Of a stretch of DNA of 64,000 bases, positions 30,662 to 44,000 are shown piece after piece. The notes below the pieces were generated by a model that saw only the letters and a program-made list of their open reading frames with translations, had not been told where the DNA came from and ran no database searches. The position numbers and the translations under genes are program-made. Source of the stretch: Fremontodendron californicum (taxonomy: Eukaryota > Streptophyta > Magnoliopsida > Malvales > Malvaceae); contig JAULJL010000024.1 of the NCBI GenBank assembly GCA_030761205.1, positions 22,314,126 to 22,378,125 on the forward strand. Direction: 5' to 3'. Every line of letters begins with the position of its first letter. The stretch's first letter is position 1.

Positions 30662-32574
30662 ATGGTAATTTGATGCGTGTCAAGGTTATGCCAAAGTCAT
30701 TCACATCTTTTCCAATGACCATAAAACACCAATTGCCCAAACATCACTTCATGATTGATACCTTGGGGCACAATGACCAAACCAGATTATGCCATGACCT
30801 AGAGAAAACTTGTTTTTGGGTAATATTTTCCTTGGTACTTCAAACAAACCTAAGATTGAAACTCAGCATTTTCATTGAAACCTAGACTTGCGATGTTCCT
30901 TGTAATGATACAAATTCCTAAAGTTGATCAAATTGGGGCATCATATGTAGAAATGATGGATACATGGTGAATAAGGATGGAACTAATGCATGAATCGTTA
31001 GGGGCATGCGTTCGAAAAAAAAAATTTGTTTGATATCATGCATATGAGAATTCGGATGATTCCGAAGTGCAAAATGAAATTCTGATTATCTATTTCCCCT
31101 TGGGATTGCTTTTCAACGAGAATATTTGTGCTTGATATGAGAAATGGCCATCTTTCATATCCCTTTCACAAAAAGAAATTATTCCATATCACCCCTTTTG
31201 AGCCGAAAGAATTCTTTTTTCTTTGAACCCTGATCAAGGATCACCCTCTACACTAAGGGGTAAATGTGAGGAAAGATCACAGAGAAATGAGTCCTAACTC
31301 AAAGACTTATACAAAGCAAATCGAGCTCCCAAATAAATATGGGCTCACTCTATCGAAATAAAGATGCAAAAGCAAAAAGGAAAAAGAAAAATGTGAAAAA
31401 GTATGGCAAATGAAAGCCAAAAGCAAGGAAGAAAAAGAGAAAAATTCAAAAAAGGAATAAAACTTCCAAAAGGGACAAATGCTTCAAAGGGAATCCTTCT
31501 CAAGAAATGATCCTCGATCTGATTACCCTCAAACACAAACTTTGGGCCTATTTATCCTTTCTTTCTGAATCCCGAACCATGGCCTACATTACGTGCTTTA
31601 AAAGTCCATTTTGATCAAGCAGGAATATTTAACTTGAAGGGTTTTCCTCAGATTTTATCCCATCTCATCGAATTATCATTTCATTATGGAAGAATTTAGA
31701 ATTCTCAAGTGCATGATAGAACAACAAAAAAAGAGAAAGAAAAATGGAAAGAATGGGACTCTAGGGCGAAAATCCAAAAATGGGCGGTCTAGAATAAAAT
31801 GAGAATTTTTGATGCCATCATGTTAGTGCCAATGTCACAAAAGAGAAGGTCATCTTAAAGAAGTGGTCATCTAGGAACATCTAGGAATTCCTAAACCTCC
31901 CAAACTGTCAGCTCTTATTCGGAGGATTGACTTCAAAAACTAAGACTTTTTTCCTCCAAGATTAAACTTTCCAGAAGTGAACATCCCGACCAATCTAGAC
32001 GACTGTCAAAATACCTTGATATGGAAACTAAAAGAATGTTGAATTTGTTTGGTTCTCAATGAATTCATGATTTATAAAACCTGTTCCATTTGTGAGCCTA
32101 GAGGGGACATACATTTTTGTTGTGAAAGTTTTCTTTGATCAATCAAAATCTTGTCATACCAAGCCTTGCCTAATACACTTAGGGAAATTTCTAACAGTGA
32201 TTATCAATCTTCAAAAGATTTGTACATCACACACCACAGGGTTAATATTTTTGTATCAGAAGTTTTCATTAAATGAGCAAGATTGTTTTTCAAAAAAAGG
32301 AAAACAATTTTTTGTTTTTGAAATACCCATTTTTTATGTTGACATGAGATAAAGGTTTTTCTAACCTAAAGGTGTGGAACCACTAGGGTTAACCTTGACT
32401 TCCAAATATGAGAAGAAGAAATAGAACTCGGCAAGCAGACTTCTGTTGATAAGAGTTCTAAAATTGTTGGGGCAAAGAAAATAGCCAAAGATTGAAAAGT
32501 GAATTGAAGATATACTCTGATTTGAAGAGGAAAAATGAATTGGAAAGGCTAAGCCAAAGTCTAGAAAAACGAAC

Positions 32575-33130
32575 AGGGGCATTTGCATCTTGTCATGAAG
32601 CGTTTGCATCGTTATTGATCTTTGCATTTGCATAATGTAGAAGCATTTTGCACATTCTCAATCCTTGCATTTGCATCATTTAGAAGCATTTGCATAATGT
32701 CAATTTTTGCATCTGCATCATTCCATGAAATAGTTGCGTTAACACCAATTTTCTTATTTGCATCATTTAGAAGCATTTGCATAATGTTGATTTTTTGCAT
32801 CTGCTTCATTCCATGAAGTAGTTGCGTTAACACCAATTTTCGCATTTGCATAATTTAGAAGCATTTGCACATTTTTGATTTTTGCATTTGCCTCATTCCG
32901 TGAAGTAATTGCGTTATTTGAGGATCTTTGCATTTGCATCAATAAGCATTTGCATTAATCTAAGCCATTTGCATGTACACCATGAAGCATCTGCATCTTA
33001 TCTAATATTTGCATCTGCATCGAGAAACATTTGCATCAATTCAAAACATTTACATCTGCAAAATGAACTATGTGTATCTTGTTAATCATCTACACCGGCA
33101 TCAAGAAGCATTTGCACATTCTCAAAATCT
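32575..33130. repeat. T3 array 1: about 88-bp tandem repeat, degenerate
   Basis: Units contain TTTAGAAGCATTTGCATAAT and CCATGAAATAGTTGCGTTAAC; anchor words start at about 32681, 32768 and 32856. Around them are shorter GCATTTGCATC repeats. The short ORFs across it in both strands are products of the repeat. Confidence 0.85.
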
Positions 33131-33169
33131 TCAAGTTAATTTCCAATAATTCTTCAAAGATCCTTTTTA

Positions 33170-33960
33170 AAGTCGCATCCGGCACAATTTTTCAAATCAT
33201 AGATCAGACCTCCGGGAACCAATTTTCAAAATCCTAGATAAGACCTCCGGCATCCTTTTTAAAGTCGCGTCCGGTACAATTGTCCAAATCATAGATCAAA
33301 CCTTCGGGCACCGTTTTTTAAGTCCTCTGGGCACCAATTTTCAAAATCCTAGATAAGACCTCCGGACATCATTTTTAAAGTCGCATTCGGCACAATTTTT
33401 CAAATCATAGATCAGACCTCCGGGCACCAGTTTTCAAAAATCATAAATAAGACCTCCGGACATCATTTTTAAATTCGCATTCGACACAATTTTCCAAATC
33501 ATAGATTAAACCTCTGGGCATCGTTTTTTAAGACCTCCAGGCACCAGTTTTCAAAATCCTAGATAAGACCTTTGGGCATCATTTTTGAAGTCGCATTTGG
33601 CATAATTTTCCAAATCATAGATCAGACCTCCGGGCACCAGTTTTCAAAATCCTAGATAAGACCTCCGGCCATTATTTTTAAAGTCGCATTCAGCACAATT
33701 TTCCAAATCATAGATCAGACCTCCAGGCACTGTTGTTTAAGACTTCCGGGCACCAGTTTTCAAAATCCTAGATAAGACCTCTGGCATCATTTTTAAAGTT
33801 GCATTTGGCATAATTTTCCAAATCATATATCAGACCTTCGGGCACCAGTTTTGAAAAATCATAGATAAGACCTCCGGGCATCATTTTTAAGACCTCTGGG
33901 CACTATTTTTAAGACCTCCGAGCACACCATTTTTTAAGATCTCCGGGCATAATTTTCTTC
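33170..33960. repeat. T3 array 2: about 95-115-bp tandem repeat, about seven copies
   Basis: Units contain CCAAATCATAGATCAGACC, GACCTCCGGGCACCAGTTTT and TTTTTAAAGTCGCATTCGGC; the first anchor recurs near 33196, 33288, 33401, 33498, 33613, 33706 and 33818. It has no similarity to array 1 or to the T4 array. Confidence 0.88.
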
Positions 33961-34227
33961 TATTGCAAATCTAACCCATTTCCTTAAGACGGGTTGAGCC
34001 TTGATTAGTCAGGGAACTCAATTTAAGGACAAAATCTTCTGTTTACAGCATTTAATCATTAAAAAAATGAATGAAAAAATGAAAAAAAAATGAAAAAAAT
34101 GAAAAAAAAATGATGAAAAAATGAAAATAAAAATGAAAACCCTTTCCCTTTTTCACATGAGATTTCACTGACCGGACAAAATTAGTGTTTGTTTATCTTT
34201 ACCTGATTCTTGATTCTCAGTAATGGC

Positions 34228-34241
34228 CAAAGAGGGGCAGC
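34228..34241 (+). other. T3 polypurine tract
   Basis: CAAAGAGGGGCAGC directly before the LTR start TGTAGACACC. T4 has the same tract. Confidence 0.85.
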
Positions 34242-37200
34242 TGTAGACACCTAATTTTGTCCGGACCACTAAATCAGGTATGTTTTATTCCTAAAGTGAT
34301 GTTTCAGAATGGAAAAAGGCTTTTCTCATCCTACAGATGGTACTTCGAGACTTAGTTTAAGAAAGCAGGCATAAAAAGTCAATCTTAAAAAGTCAATCCC
34401 AGAAAAGTCAACCCTAAAAAGTCAACTACTAAAAAAGTCAACCTACATTCAAAATCAAGATTCAAAGCTCAAATGAACAATGGTGAAAGAATTTTGATAA
34501 TCCGAGGTCTATAACCAAAGATATGGAGTTCGGAAGATGGGTTACGGAGATTTAGTAGAAAGGAAACCCTAATTTGAAAATTTTGGGGAAAAGTGCTTAA
34601 ACGATCAAATTGGTCAAAATTGGAGGTTCCAAATGAAAGATACGCATTGACTACAGGTAATGGAGAGGCCATTTGAAGGCAAAACTGAAGGAAAAGTCAT
34701 TTTGGAAGAAAATCGAGAATTAGGGTTTTTGGTGGATTTTGGTGAAATTGGGGAAAATTGTAGAAATGGCCCGATTCGGTAAAACTAAAGCTCCTGATTG
34801 ATGAGGAGTAAGTAAACAAAGATAGCCCAAGGCTCAGTTTGAAGTAATTCCAAGAAAAGAGCCGATTGGAGGAAAAATGGAAAAACGAGGAAATTTTCCA
34901 TATTGAAAAAAGGAAAAATCAAAACAGATGGGAATTTGATCGTAAAAATTAGACATTTTTGGACCAACTCCAATTCAATATATGAAAAAGGCACAGAAAA
35001 AGAAAATCTAGAAATCGGAGTTGTTTTGAATAAAATCGGGCTTCGGAGGTAAAAGGACAAACTTGGAAAATTTGAGAAAAATAGTAAATGAGCTCCAAAA
35101 AATCCCAAAACTTCCAAATCTCAATTTCAAATTATTTGGAAGAGATTAGTGAAGAAAAATCTGGATTCGGAGTTCGTTTGCAAAATGGAAAATTTTGGGC
35201 CCATTAAGTTGAAATTCAAGAAGATAAATCTCGAAAAAATAGCAAATGAGCTCTAACAATTATGAAAACTTCCATATCTCACTTTTAAATTATTTGGAAG
35301 ATATTGGTGAAGAAAAATCTGAATTGGGAGCTCGTTTGAAAAATGGTAAAAGTTCGTGTGCATTAAAGGGTAATTTTGGAAAAACAATTCGAGAAAAATA
35401 GCAAATGGGCTCGAAAAATTATGAAAACTTCCAGAATTCAATTTTTTTTTATCATTTAGGAAGTATTGGAAAAATAAAATTTGGATTTGGAGTCCGTTTT
35501 CTATTTAATTAGGTTTGGGGGCCAAAAAGGTCATTTTACCGAAGAAATCGAAAAGGGCTTTTCTTGCAATTAAAAAAATGAAGATTGGGCTGGAATTCCA
35601 AGGTTCATCCGGCCAAGCCCATGTTGAAGAATGATTTTGCTGAATTCTTGCATCTAAGGGTCAAGAGTGGATAGGAAGTTAGTTATTTTTCTTAATCAAG
35701 CCTTTGTAATTGTGACACATAGACTAATGCATGATGTCACTATAATGACATCATATTCTTAACAGTTGAATTAGTGAGATGCTGATTCTTTAATATAAGG
35801 GTGGGAATTTTTCATAAAAAGCATCTTGGATTAAGGGCCTTTGGATGCAAAATTGGTTAGAAAAAATGACAACATCCTTCTAGAGGATTCTACGCCATTC
35901 GACCAAGGGATGAAAGGGGGGTTTATTTCACATTTTTCATAAGGTTTGGGGGCTCGATAGAGGCAGTAGCTAAGAAAAAAGAAGAAGGAAAAGCTAGGGA
36001 GAAAAGAAGGGAGAAAAGGAGAAGGAAAAAAGAAAGGTTTTGCTTGCTACTTTTTGATTTGGAAAGCTAGAGCAAGGTAGCTATGTTCTTTCATACTCTT
36101 CTCATATTTTGTTGATATGATTTTGCTATTTTGATTGTCATTTTATTTTCTTTTATGAAAACTTGTTTTTCAAAATAAGTTCTAAGGAGTTTCAACTTTG
36201 TATTTTGAAAGAAATCAAGAAAGCAAGTTTTTACTATTCTTTTTCTACATGGCCGAATGGTATTCTCTTTTAAGATTATTTTGTTTTTGTTGTTTTTTTT
36301 TGTTTTTTTGTTTTTTTTTCATGTTATTGGTTGTGGTAGGTTAGCTTACTTGTGTTAGATTAGCTTGATTGTGGTAGTTTAGCTCTAGACCATGCCATGT
36401 GTTTTTGATATTGCCATACTAGATTAATGCTACCATTCGGCCATGGTGATTTAGGTTACCATGTTTTTATTTTTTTTCATGTTTACTTGCTTAATACACT
36501 TCCATTTATGTTCATACATCTAGACCATGCCATTTGTTTGTTATATTGTCATTGCTATGTTCATGAAATACATTTGGTCACACATCATTTTGATATCCAT
36601 GTTTGCATTTTTATCATGTTTACTAGTTTAACATGCTTCAATATAGACTTTGCATATCTAGGTTTCCATGTGTTTGTGTTATTGTCTAGCTAGGATTTCA
36701 CATGTTTGTTTAGAGGTCTATTCGGTTTCTATGCTTAGGTTTGCCTTGGATTTGTGCATTTTCATTTTGTTTAGCTTTCATGCATTCGTTTCATGCTATA
36801 TATGTTTATCATGACATATAGTTCATTAGAGGTATTCGACTATATGTATGAAGTCTAGGTTATTTTAGATTTTTATTTGGTTTACATGCATATTTTGTAT
36901 GACATGTTAGTTGTTAGGTTGCTATGTTTTCATTTCATGCATATTTTGTATGTTATATTAATAAGTTTTCATGCATTCATTTCATGCCATATTGTTTCTT
37001 ATATCATGTAGTTTATTAGGACCATTCGGCCATGTATGTAGTCTAGGTCATTTTAGGTCTTTATTTTATTTTATGCACATCTTGTGTGACATTTTAAGCA
37101 TTAGGTTCCCATGTTCTTATTTCATGCATATTTTGTATGTCATTTACATTTAATTAGGTTTTTATGCTTTCATTTCATATCATACATGTTGCTCATGACA

Positions 37201-39679
37201 TTTAGAATCCTAGGACCATTCGGCCATACATATTCTAGGTCACTTTAGAGGTCTTCATTTGGTGTTCATGCATGTCTCATCTTCTATAGTTAGAGTTTAG
37301 GTCATTATGATTCTTATGTCATATTAGACTAGGCAATTGTATTTCATGTCATCCATAGGTTTCTATGACATAGTAGGCACTAGGACAACTTTGTATTGCC
37401 ATGCATTTTCATGACATTTTAGGTCTAGGTTACATTTGCATTACCATGCATCTCATGCATATTAGGTTTAGGTAGCATTTATTGCCATGCAAGTTCATGA
37501 TAGGCATTAAGACATATTTGTATTGCCATGCATTTTCATGACACTTTAGTTCTAGGTTACATTTGCATTACCATGCATTTCATGCATATTAGGTTTAGGA
37601 AGCATTTATTGCCATGCAAGCTCATGCAAGGCATTAAGTCATTTTGAATTGCCATGTATTTTCTATGTCATTTAGGTCTTTAGGTCATGCATTTCATACA
37701 TCAAATTTTCTGTTTGTTCATGCATATCACACCATACCATTTGATTTTTGACTTAAGCCAATCAATGGCTTAAGGTCAAGCTCACATGAGCATACTTATG
37801 GAAAATTGAGGAGTTGTCAAATTGAAATTTCTACCTGTGTGATTTTTTTATTTTTTTTTTTACGTAGCCAATTTTTTGTCCAAATTTTTAGAAATTTTAG
37901 CTACTGTTTGTAGGTCCATATAAGAGTCTCCAATATTTTTACTTTGATTTTTGAATGATTTTATCAAAGGCTTAAAACTGAGTTTTGGCAAAACAGTTTT
38001 TCACCCAGTATTCCGACTTTCGTGATTTTTTTGGGAGCTTATCCTTATTCTAAAAATTAAGCCAATTTTTTTCCGGAGAGTTAAACATGTTTTGAGTCTC
38101 CTATAGTTTTTTCAGAGTTTTTAGATTTTTTTTAAAATAGGTTAAAAAATCATGTTTTAAAACTGGACAATAGAGTCAGATTTAAATTTAAGGGAAAATT
38201 AATTTTCTGTTTTGTCTAAGGTATTAAGAGAGGGCTGAGTAGGAACCTTAGCTACTGTCCTACATTGGTTTCTAAGCCATTTGAATCTTAAAATATGATT
38301 TTGTAAAGCTCGAGTCAAGGGTGGTCAAGTCTGGGTTTTCAAAGTTAGGAAAATAGAGCCATTTTCAAAAGAGGAATTCGGCCATGTATTATTTTTCATT
38401 CAAGATTTTCAAAATTGTTTTCATTCAATCACAAAGTATTTTTGATTTTAGAAAATTTAATTTGATATCTTTTCTAAGGTAGTCGGATATCTTTTTAGGT
38501 ATACGGATTTCCTTATTTGAAGGAAAAAATACACTTTCATGCATTGCATTTTCCATGTTCATGTATACTATATAATATATGATTTTTGCTATGATAATTT
38601 CTATGTTAATATCATTATTTTGATTTATGTTTTATGTTGTTATATTTTTTGATATATGGTTGTGAATATTCTATGTTATCCTATGCTTTTTATTTAGTCA
38701 TTTATTTTTTTTCACATCATCTAGCATTTACTATGTTCATGCATTATTATTTCTATGCCTATTTCATGTCACTTAGGTTATTCATTTCATTTAGAATATA
38801 TTATGTCACTTAGGTTATTCATTTCATTTAGAATATATATTATGTCACTTAGGTTATATCATTTCATTTAGAATATACTATGTCATTTAAATTATATCAT
38901 GTTATTTAGGTTGCATTATATTATCTAGATTTTGCTATGTCATCTTTATTATGTCAATCATGTTCATATTCATCTTTTAAAATGTCTTTAAAAAAGGATA
39001 ATGATTTTAAATAAAATAAAGCTATTCCCGAGTTAAAATAATTCATGAGTTCTCTGCCGAGTCTGCTGGGGAGGACATCATCAATTATTATTAATAAAGG
39101 AATATCTTTCTTTCAAAAAATGAGAATGATTCGAAAAATTTTCCAAATTAATAAAAATTTCTATATTTTGTTACATTTGTCGGGGAATATAGGAAAATTT
39201 TGAAATAATCAATTCCGGATCATTTTCAAATAAAAATGGAATTATTTTTTTTTTTAAATTGGGAATTAATTTGAAATACCAAATTTTAAAACCAACTTTT
39301 CACCAAGACTTGAGATAACACACGATTCATAAGGTACCGTTTTATATGGGCGTTTGGGGGTGCTAATCCTTTCCCGCACGTAATCGAGTCCCGAACCTAC
39401 TTCTTTGATTTTCTCTGGTTTAAAAACGCAAACTTGAAATTGGTTTTAAAAAATGTTTTAATTAATTTTAAAATATTTTACAAAATAGATTTTAATAGGT
39501 GGCCGATCACTCCTAGCCAAAAAAAGGTTGGTGGCGATTCCATGTCTTTTTTCGAGGTCGTTTTAGAACTCTTATTTTATTTTAAGAGGAATTAAGTCAT
39601 CTTTTCCTCTGTTTTCCAATGTCACGCTTAACGAATATAAAGTCTCGCGATGAGACTTGTTAATTTTTAGGTTGTGACA
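34242..39679 (+). repeat. T3 3' LTR (5438 bp)
   Basis: TGTAGACACC to GGTTGTGACA. Carries the W-box cluster at 34375-34445, CATGCATTTCATGC words (36400-37700) and CATTTAGAATATATTATGTCACTTAGG-type repeats (about 38750-38930). No conserved ORF. Confidence 0.9.
34375..34445. promoter_or_regulatory. W-box cluster in the T3 LTR
   Basis: Five AGTCAA (reverse of TTGACT) motifs in 71 bp, 133 nt into the LTR. Confidence 0.6.
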
Positions 39680-41099
39680 GTGGTGAAAGGTTTGTTGTTC
39701 CTCCTGACACACTACACTTGCATGTGCATAACATTAGCCCTATACCCGAGTTTCGTCCCTTTTAGGTGGGAGCAAAGTAACTCAACCTTCGTGATTAACA
39801 ATCCGCATGGGCTAGTGAAACACTTCCGGAGTACTAGAGTACCTACGCCTTCGTGATTAACAATCTGCATAGGCTAGGGAAATATGCTCTAACAAATTGA
39901 ACCCGCTTTTATCGGGGTGCCTTACTATCCTTCACCGGCGACAGTGAGGAGCAATTTGGAGCCTTTTTTAGGACCTAATGCAACCTTATATAGTGAACCT
40001 AGGCGAAGCCATGCTGAATTTCCGTTAGAGCTACCGAAGCTAGGAACACATGGAGGAATGCTTCTGATCTTTTGCCAATTATTTTTGCATTTTGAACAAG
40101 CATTGTAGATTGGGCAACGATGAACTTACATCGCCCTTAATAAATTTGGTATGTCACCCCAAAGGCATCGAGATGCTTAAATAAGTAGATACTGTTGGGG
40201 CAAATGTTCATTGACATTTTTTTTTTGAAATTGAAAATATAAAAATTCTTTTTCGAACATTTTTGAATTTTGCACATTTCATGCATATGTAAATAGAGCA
40301 TGTACATTTATAGTTGTATTTTTTATCTCATTCTTTTCAATAAGCGGATGGTGACAATAATGTCATTTGATGATTTCATAAACATTCATTGATTGAATAA
40401 AATTTGTAGACCGATATCGTTGAATGAACATTTGGACACCCGTGCCATAATAAGACCCACTACCCCAAAAAGTTTTAAAAGAACTGGTTTTGGAAACTAA
40501 TATTTTGATTTTTTACGGGGAAAACATTTTTCAAAATCATGGATTAAATTTGGGATGCAAATTCACCATTTTCGTTTAATCATTGATTAATCTCTTTGCA
40601 TATACCCTTGTGATTAATTCATTTATTCTTTACATGTATCATATTGACATCATGTTACGGTCTTAACATGCATAGGTCATTCATTGTAGAATACATTTGT
40701 GACATACATGGTCATTCTGTGTATATATCCTTGTGTTAATTGAGTTATTCTTTACATGCATCATGTTGGCATAAGGTCGCATTCATGACAAACATAGTTA
40801 GCATGATTTCTCTGTATATGTTCATGCCTTGATTTGTTTATTCATTACATGCATCATGTTGGCATCAGATTGCGTTCATGACAAACATAGTCAGCATGAT
40901 TTCTCTGTATATGTTCATGCCTTGATTTGTTTATTCTTTATATGCATCATGTTGTCATCAAGTCGCATTCATGACAAATATAGTCAGCATGATTTCTTTG
41001 TATATGTTCATGCATTGATTTGTTTATCCTTTACATGCATCAGGTTGCATTCATGACAAACATAATCAGCATGATTTCTCTGTATATGTTCATGCATTA
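39680..41099 (+). other. Tat 5'UTR fragment between two opposed LTRs
   Basis: 39730-40200 is homologous to the reversed T1 leader (9530-9960), so this is leader sequence in plus orientation. The expected PBS after 39679 is absent. It ends at 41099 where the T4 LTR starts. No gene. Confidence 0.7.
40690..41099. repeat. About 94-bp tandem repeat, four copies
   Basis: Units contain GCATGATTTCTCTGTATATG and TTCATGACAAACATAGTCAG; the second word recurs near 40783, 40876, 40970 and 41050. T1's leader does not show it. The 75-residue open frame over it is repeat-derived. Confidence 0.85.
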
Positions 41100-44000
41100 T
41101 GTCGCAACCTAAAAAATAACAAGTTTTATCACGAAACTTTATTACTCGTTAAGCGTGACATTTAAAAACAGAGAAAAAGATGACTTAATTCCTCTTGAAC
41201 TAAAATGAGGGTTTGAAAATGACCTCGAAAAAGACATAGAGTCGCCACCAATCTTTTTTGGCTAGGTGTGATCGGCCACCTATTAAAACCGGTTTTGTAA
41301 AACATTTTAAAATTAATTAAAACATTTTTAAAACCAATTTCAAGTCTACGTTTTAAACCATAGAAATCAAAGAAGTGGGTTCGGGACTCGGTTACTGAGG
41401 GGAAGGGTTAGCATCCGCACAACGCCCGTATAAAACGGTACCTTATTAATCGTGTGTTATCTCAAGTCTTAGTAAAAAGTCGATTTTAGATTTGGCATTT
41501 TAAATTAATTCCCAATTTTTAAAAAATAATTCCATTTTTAATTGAAAATGATTCAAAATTTATTAATTCAAAATTTCCTACATTCCGTAGCAAACGTGGC
41601 AAAATATAGAAATTTTTATTAATTTGGAAAATTTTCCGAATAATTCTCATTTTAAAGAAGATATTCCGTTATTAATGATAATTGATGATATCCTCCCCAA
41701 CAAACTCGGCAAAGAACTTATGAATTATTTTAACTCGGGAATATCTTTATTTTATTGAAAATTATTATCTTATTTTAAAATATTTTTTTAAAAACATATG
41801 AATATGAATATGTATGACATAATACAATCTAGATGATATAAGATAATCTAAATGAAATGATATAACCTATGTGTCATGATATATTCTAAATGAAATAAAT
41901 AACCTATGTGACATAGTATATTCTAAACGAATATGAAATATCCTAAGTGACATGATATATTCTAAATGAAATAATATGACCTAATATGATTTAAATGACA
42001 TGGCAAATTTAAATGACATGGCATATTTTAAATGACATGGCATATTCTAAATAATATGATCTAGATGACATGAAATATAATCTAAGTGACATGAAATGAC
42101 ATGAAACATAAAATAATGTTATTATGAAATATGCATGAAAATAAAACAATAATGCATAACATAGTATATGCTACATGATGTGACAACAATAAATGACTAA
42201 ATAAAAAGCATAGGATACCATGAAATATTCAAAACCATATAACAAACAATATAACATCATAAAATATAAACCAAAATAATAACAATACCAGAGAAATTAT
42301 CATAGCAAAAATCACTTATTATATAGTATGCATGAACATGGAAAATGCAATGCATTAAAGTGTATTTCTTTCTTTAAATAAGGAAATCCGTATACCTAAA
42401 AAGATATTCGGCTACCTTAGGAAAAGACATCAAATTAAATTTTCTAAAATCAAAATACTTTGTGATTGGTTTAAAAACAATTTTGAAAATCTTGGATAAT
42501 ATAACATCATAGCTGAATTCCCCTTTTAAAAATAGCTCTATTTTCCTAAGTTTAAAAATCCGGACTTGACCACCCTTAATCCGAGCTTTCTAAAATCATT
42601 TTTAAAGATTCAAATGGTGTAGAAACCAACCTAGGATAGTAGCTAAGGTTCTGAATCAACCCCCTCTAAATGCCTTAGCCAAAACTAACAATTTTTTCCC
42701 TTGAATTCAAATCTGACTCTACTGTCCATTTTTAAAGCGTGATTTTTTCAACTCTTTTTAAAATTTCAAAAAAATATAAAAAAAATACAAGAGACTCATC
42801 GCATGTAAAAATATGTGGGAAAAAATTGGCTTAATTTTTTGGCTAAGGAAAAACTCCCAGAAAAATCGAGAAAGTCAGAACATTGAGAGAAAAACTGTTT
42901 TGCCAAAACACATTTTTATGCCTTTGATAAAATCATTCAAAAATCAAAACAAAAATATTGGAGACTCTTCTAAGGACCTACAAGCAGTAACTAAAATTTC
43001 TAAGAAATTGGACAAGATTTGCCTAAGTAAAAAAATCACAAAGGTAGAAAAATCAAGTTGACAACTCTTTAATTTTCCACAAGTATGCTCATGTGAGCTT
43101 GACTTTGAGCCATTGATTGGCCTAAGTCATAAATCAAGTGGCATGATATGATATGCATGAATAAACAGCAAGTTAAATACATGAAATGCATGATTTAAAA
43201 TCTAAATGACATAAAAAATGCATAGCATAAAGAATATGACCTAGACCTAACATGAACTTGGATGGCAATAAATGCAACCTAGGTCTAAATAATGCATGAA
43301 ATGCATGGTAATGCAAATGAAACCTAGACCTAAAAAATGCATGGCAATAACAAAAACACATAGCATACTAAATCAAAATACACAAAATCATGGCATGGAA
43401 ATACAAGAAATGTCAACCAACAAGATGAAAATGTACACACAAAGCATGGAATGGAGGGAGCCGAATGGTCATATGTTTCAATGGTGATATCGTAACATGA
43501 ACATTTACAGAAACACATGGCATACTAAATAAAAATACACAAAATCATGGCATGGAAATGCAAACCTATCAACTAGCAAGATGAAAATGCACATACATGA
43601 CACAAAATAAAGGAGAAACCGAATGGAAATAAGTCTAGATGATGGAATCATATCATGGCATTTTTACAAACACATGACATACTAAATTCAAGGCTAAAAA
43701 AGAAACATGCTAAACCATGCAAACATTAAGTAAAGGCATGAATATAACTAGACATTTTCATAAACACATAGTATAGTAAAATGCAAATCATGAATCAACT
43801 CAAACATGTTGAAAACAGAAAATTAAAAAATGTAAACAAGGAAAGTAGACATGAATACAAGATGATAAAATCAAAAATAGAGGTAAGTAAATAAAAAGAT
43901 TAAAACAAGCTCCATGTTTTTGTTATTTTTTGAAAAATATAGAACAACAAAACATGCTAGACATCATAAACAACATGAAATAAAAATCAAACATCAAACA

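Larger units (their letters stand above)
30662..34241 (+). other. T3 internal region: Tat 3'UTR only
   Basis: 30662-31640 matches 53866-54917 and, reversed from about 31060, T4 at 47800-48270. The part 31640-32570 is non-coding. It is followed by two tandem arrays, an A-rich stretch of GAAAAAATGAAAA words (34060-34140) and the PPT. The open frame 30670-30885 is unrecognised and I do not call it. Confidence 0.75.
28380..39679 (+). mobile_element. T3: coding-free Tat derivative (LTR / 3'UTR / LTR)
   Basis: A 3' portion of a Tat LTR (28380-30661) is followed by 3.6 kb that contains only 3'UTR-type sequence (30662-34241), a PPT and a complete LTR (34242-39679). No gag, pol, PBS or ORF1 is present between the LTRs. 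LARD-B is inserted in, and has replaced the start of, the 5' LTR. Confidence 0.8.

Noticed and set aside
30670..30885. 71-codon ORF at the start of the T3 internal region
   Set aside because: The homologous region at 53870-54090 does not keep the frame, so it is unlikely to be coding.
32612..32851. ORFs of 64-79 codons over the T3 array
   Set aside because: Translations of a tandem repeat in both strands (repeating NDAN/QMLL words).
33170..33960. CRISPR-like array
   Set aside because: Units are contiguous, diverged tandem repeats without unique spacers, in a plant retroelement 3'UTR.
34785..35117. 110-codon ORF in the T3 LTR and 45133-45501 in the T4 LTR
   Set aside because: Reverse-complement counterparts in homologous LTR sequence, rich in Phe/Ser from pyrimidine tracts; frames drift between copies and no domain is seen.
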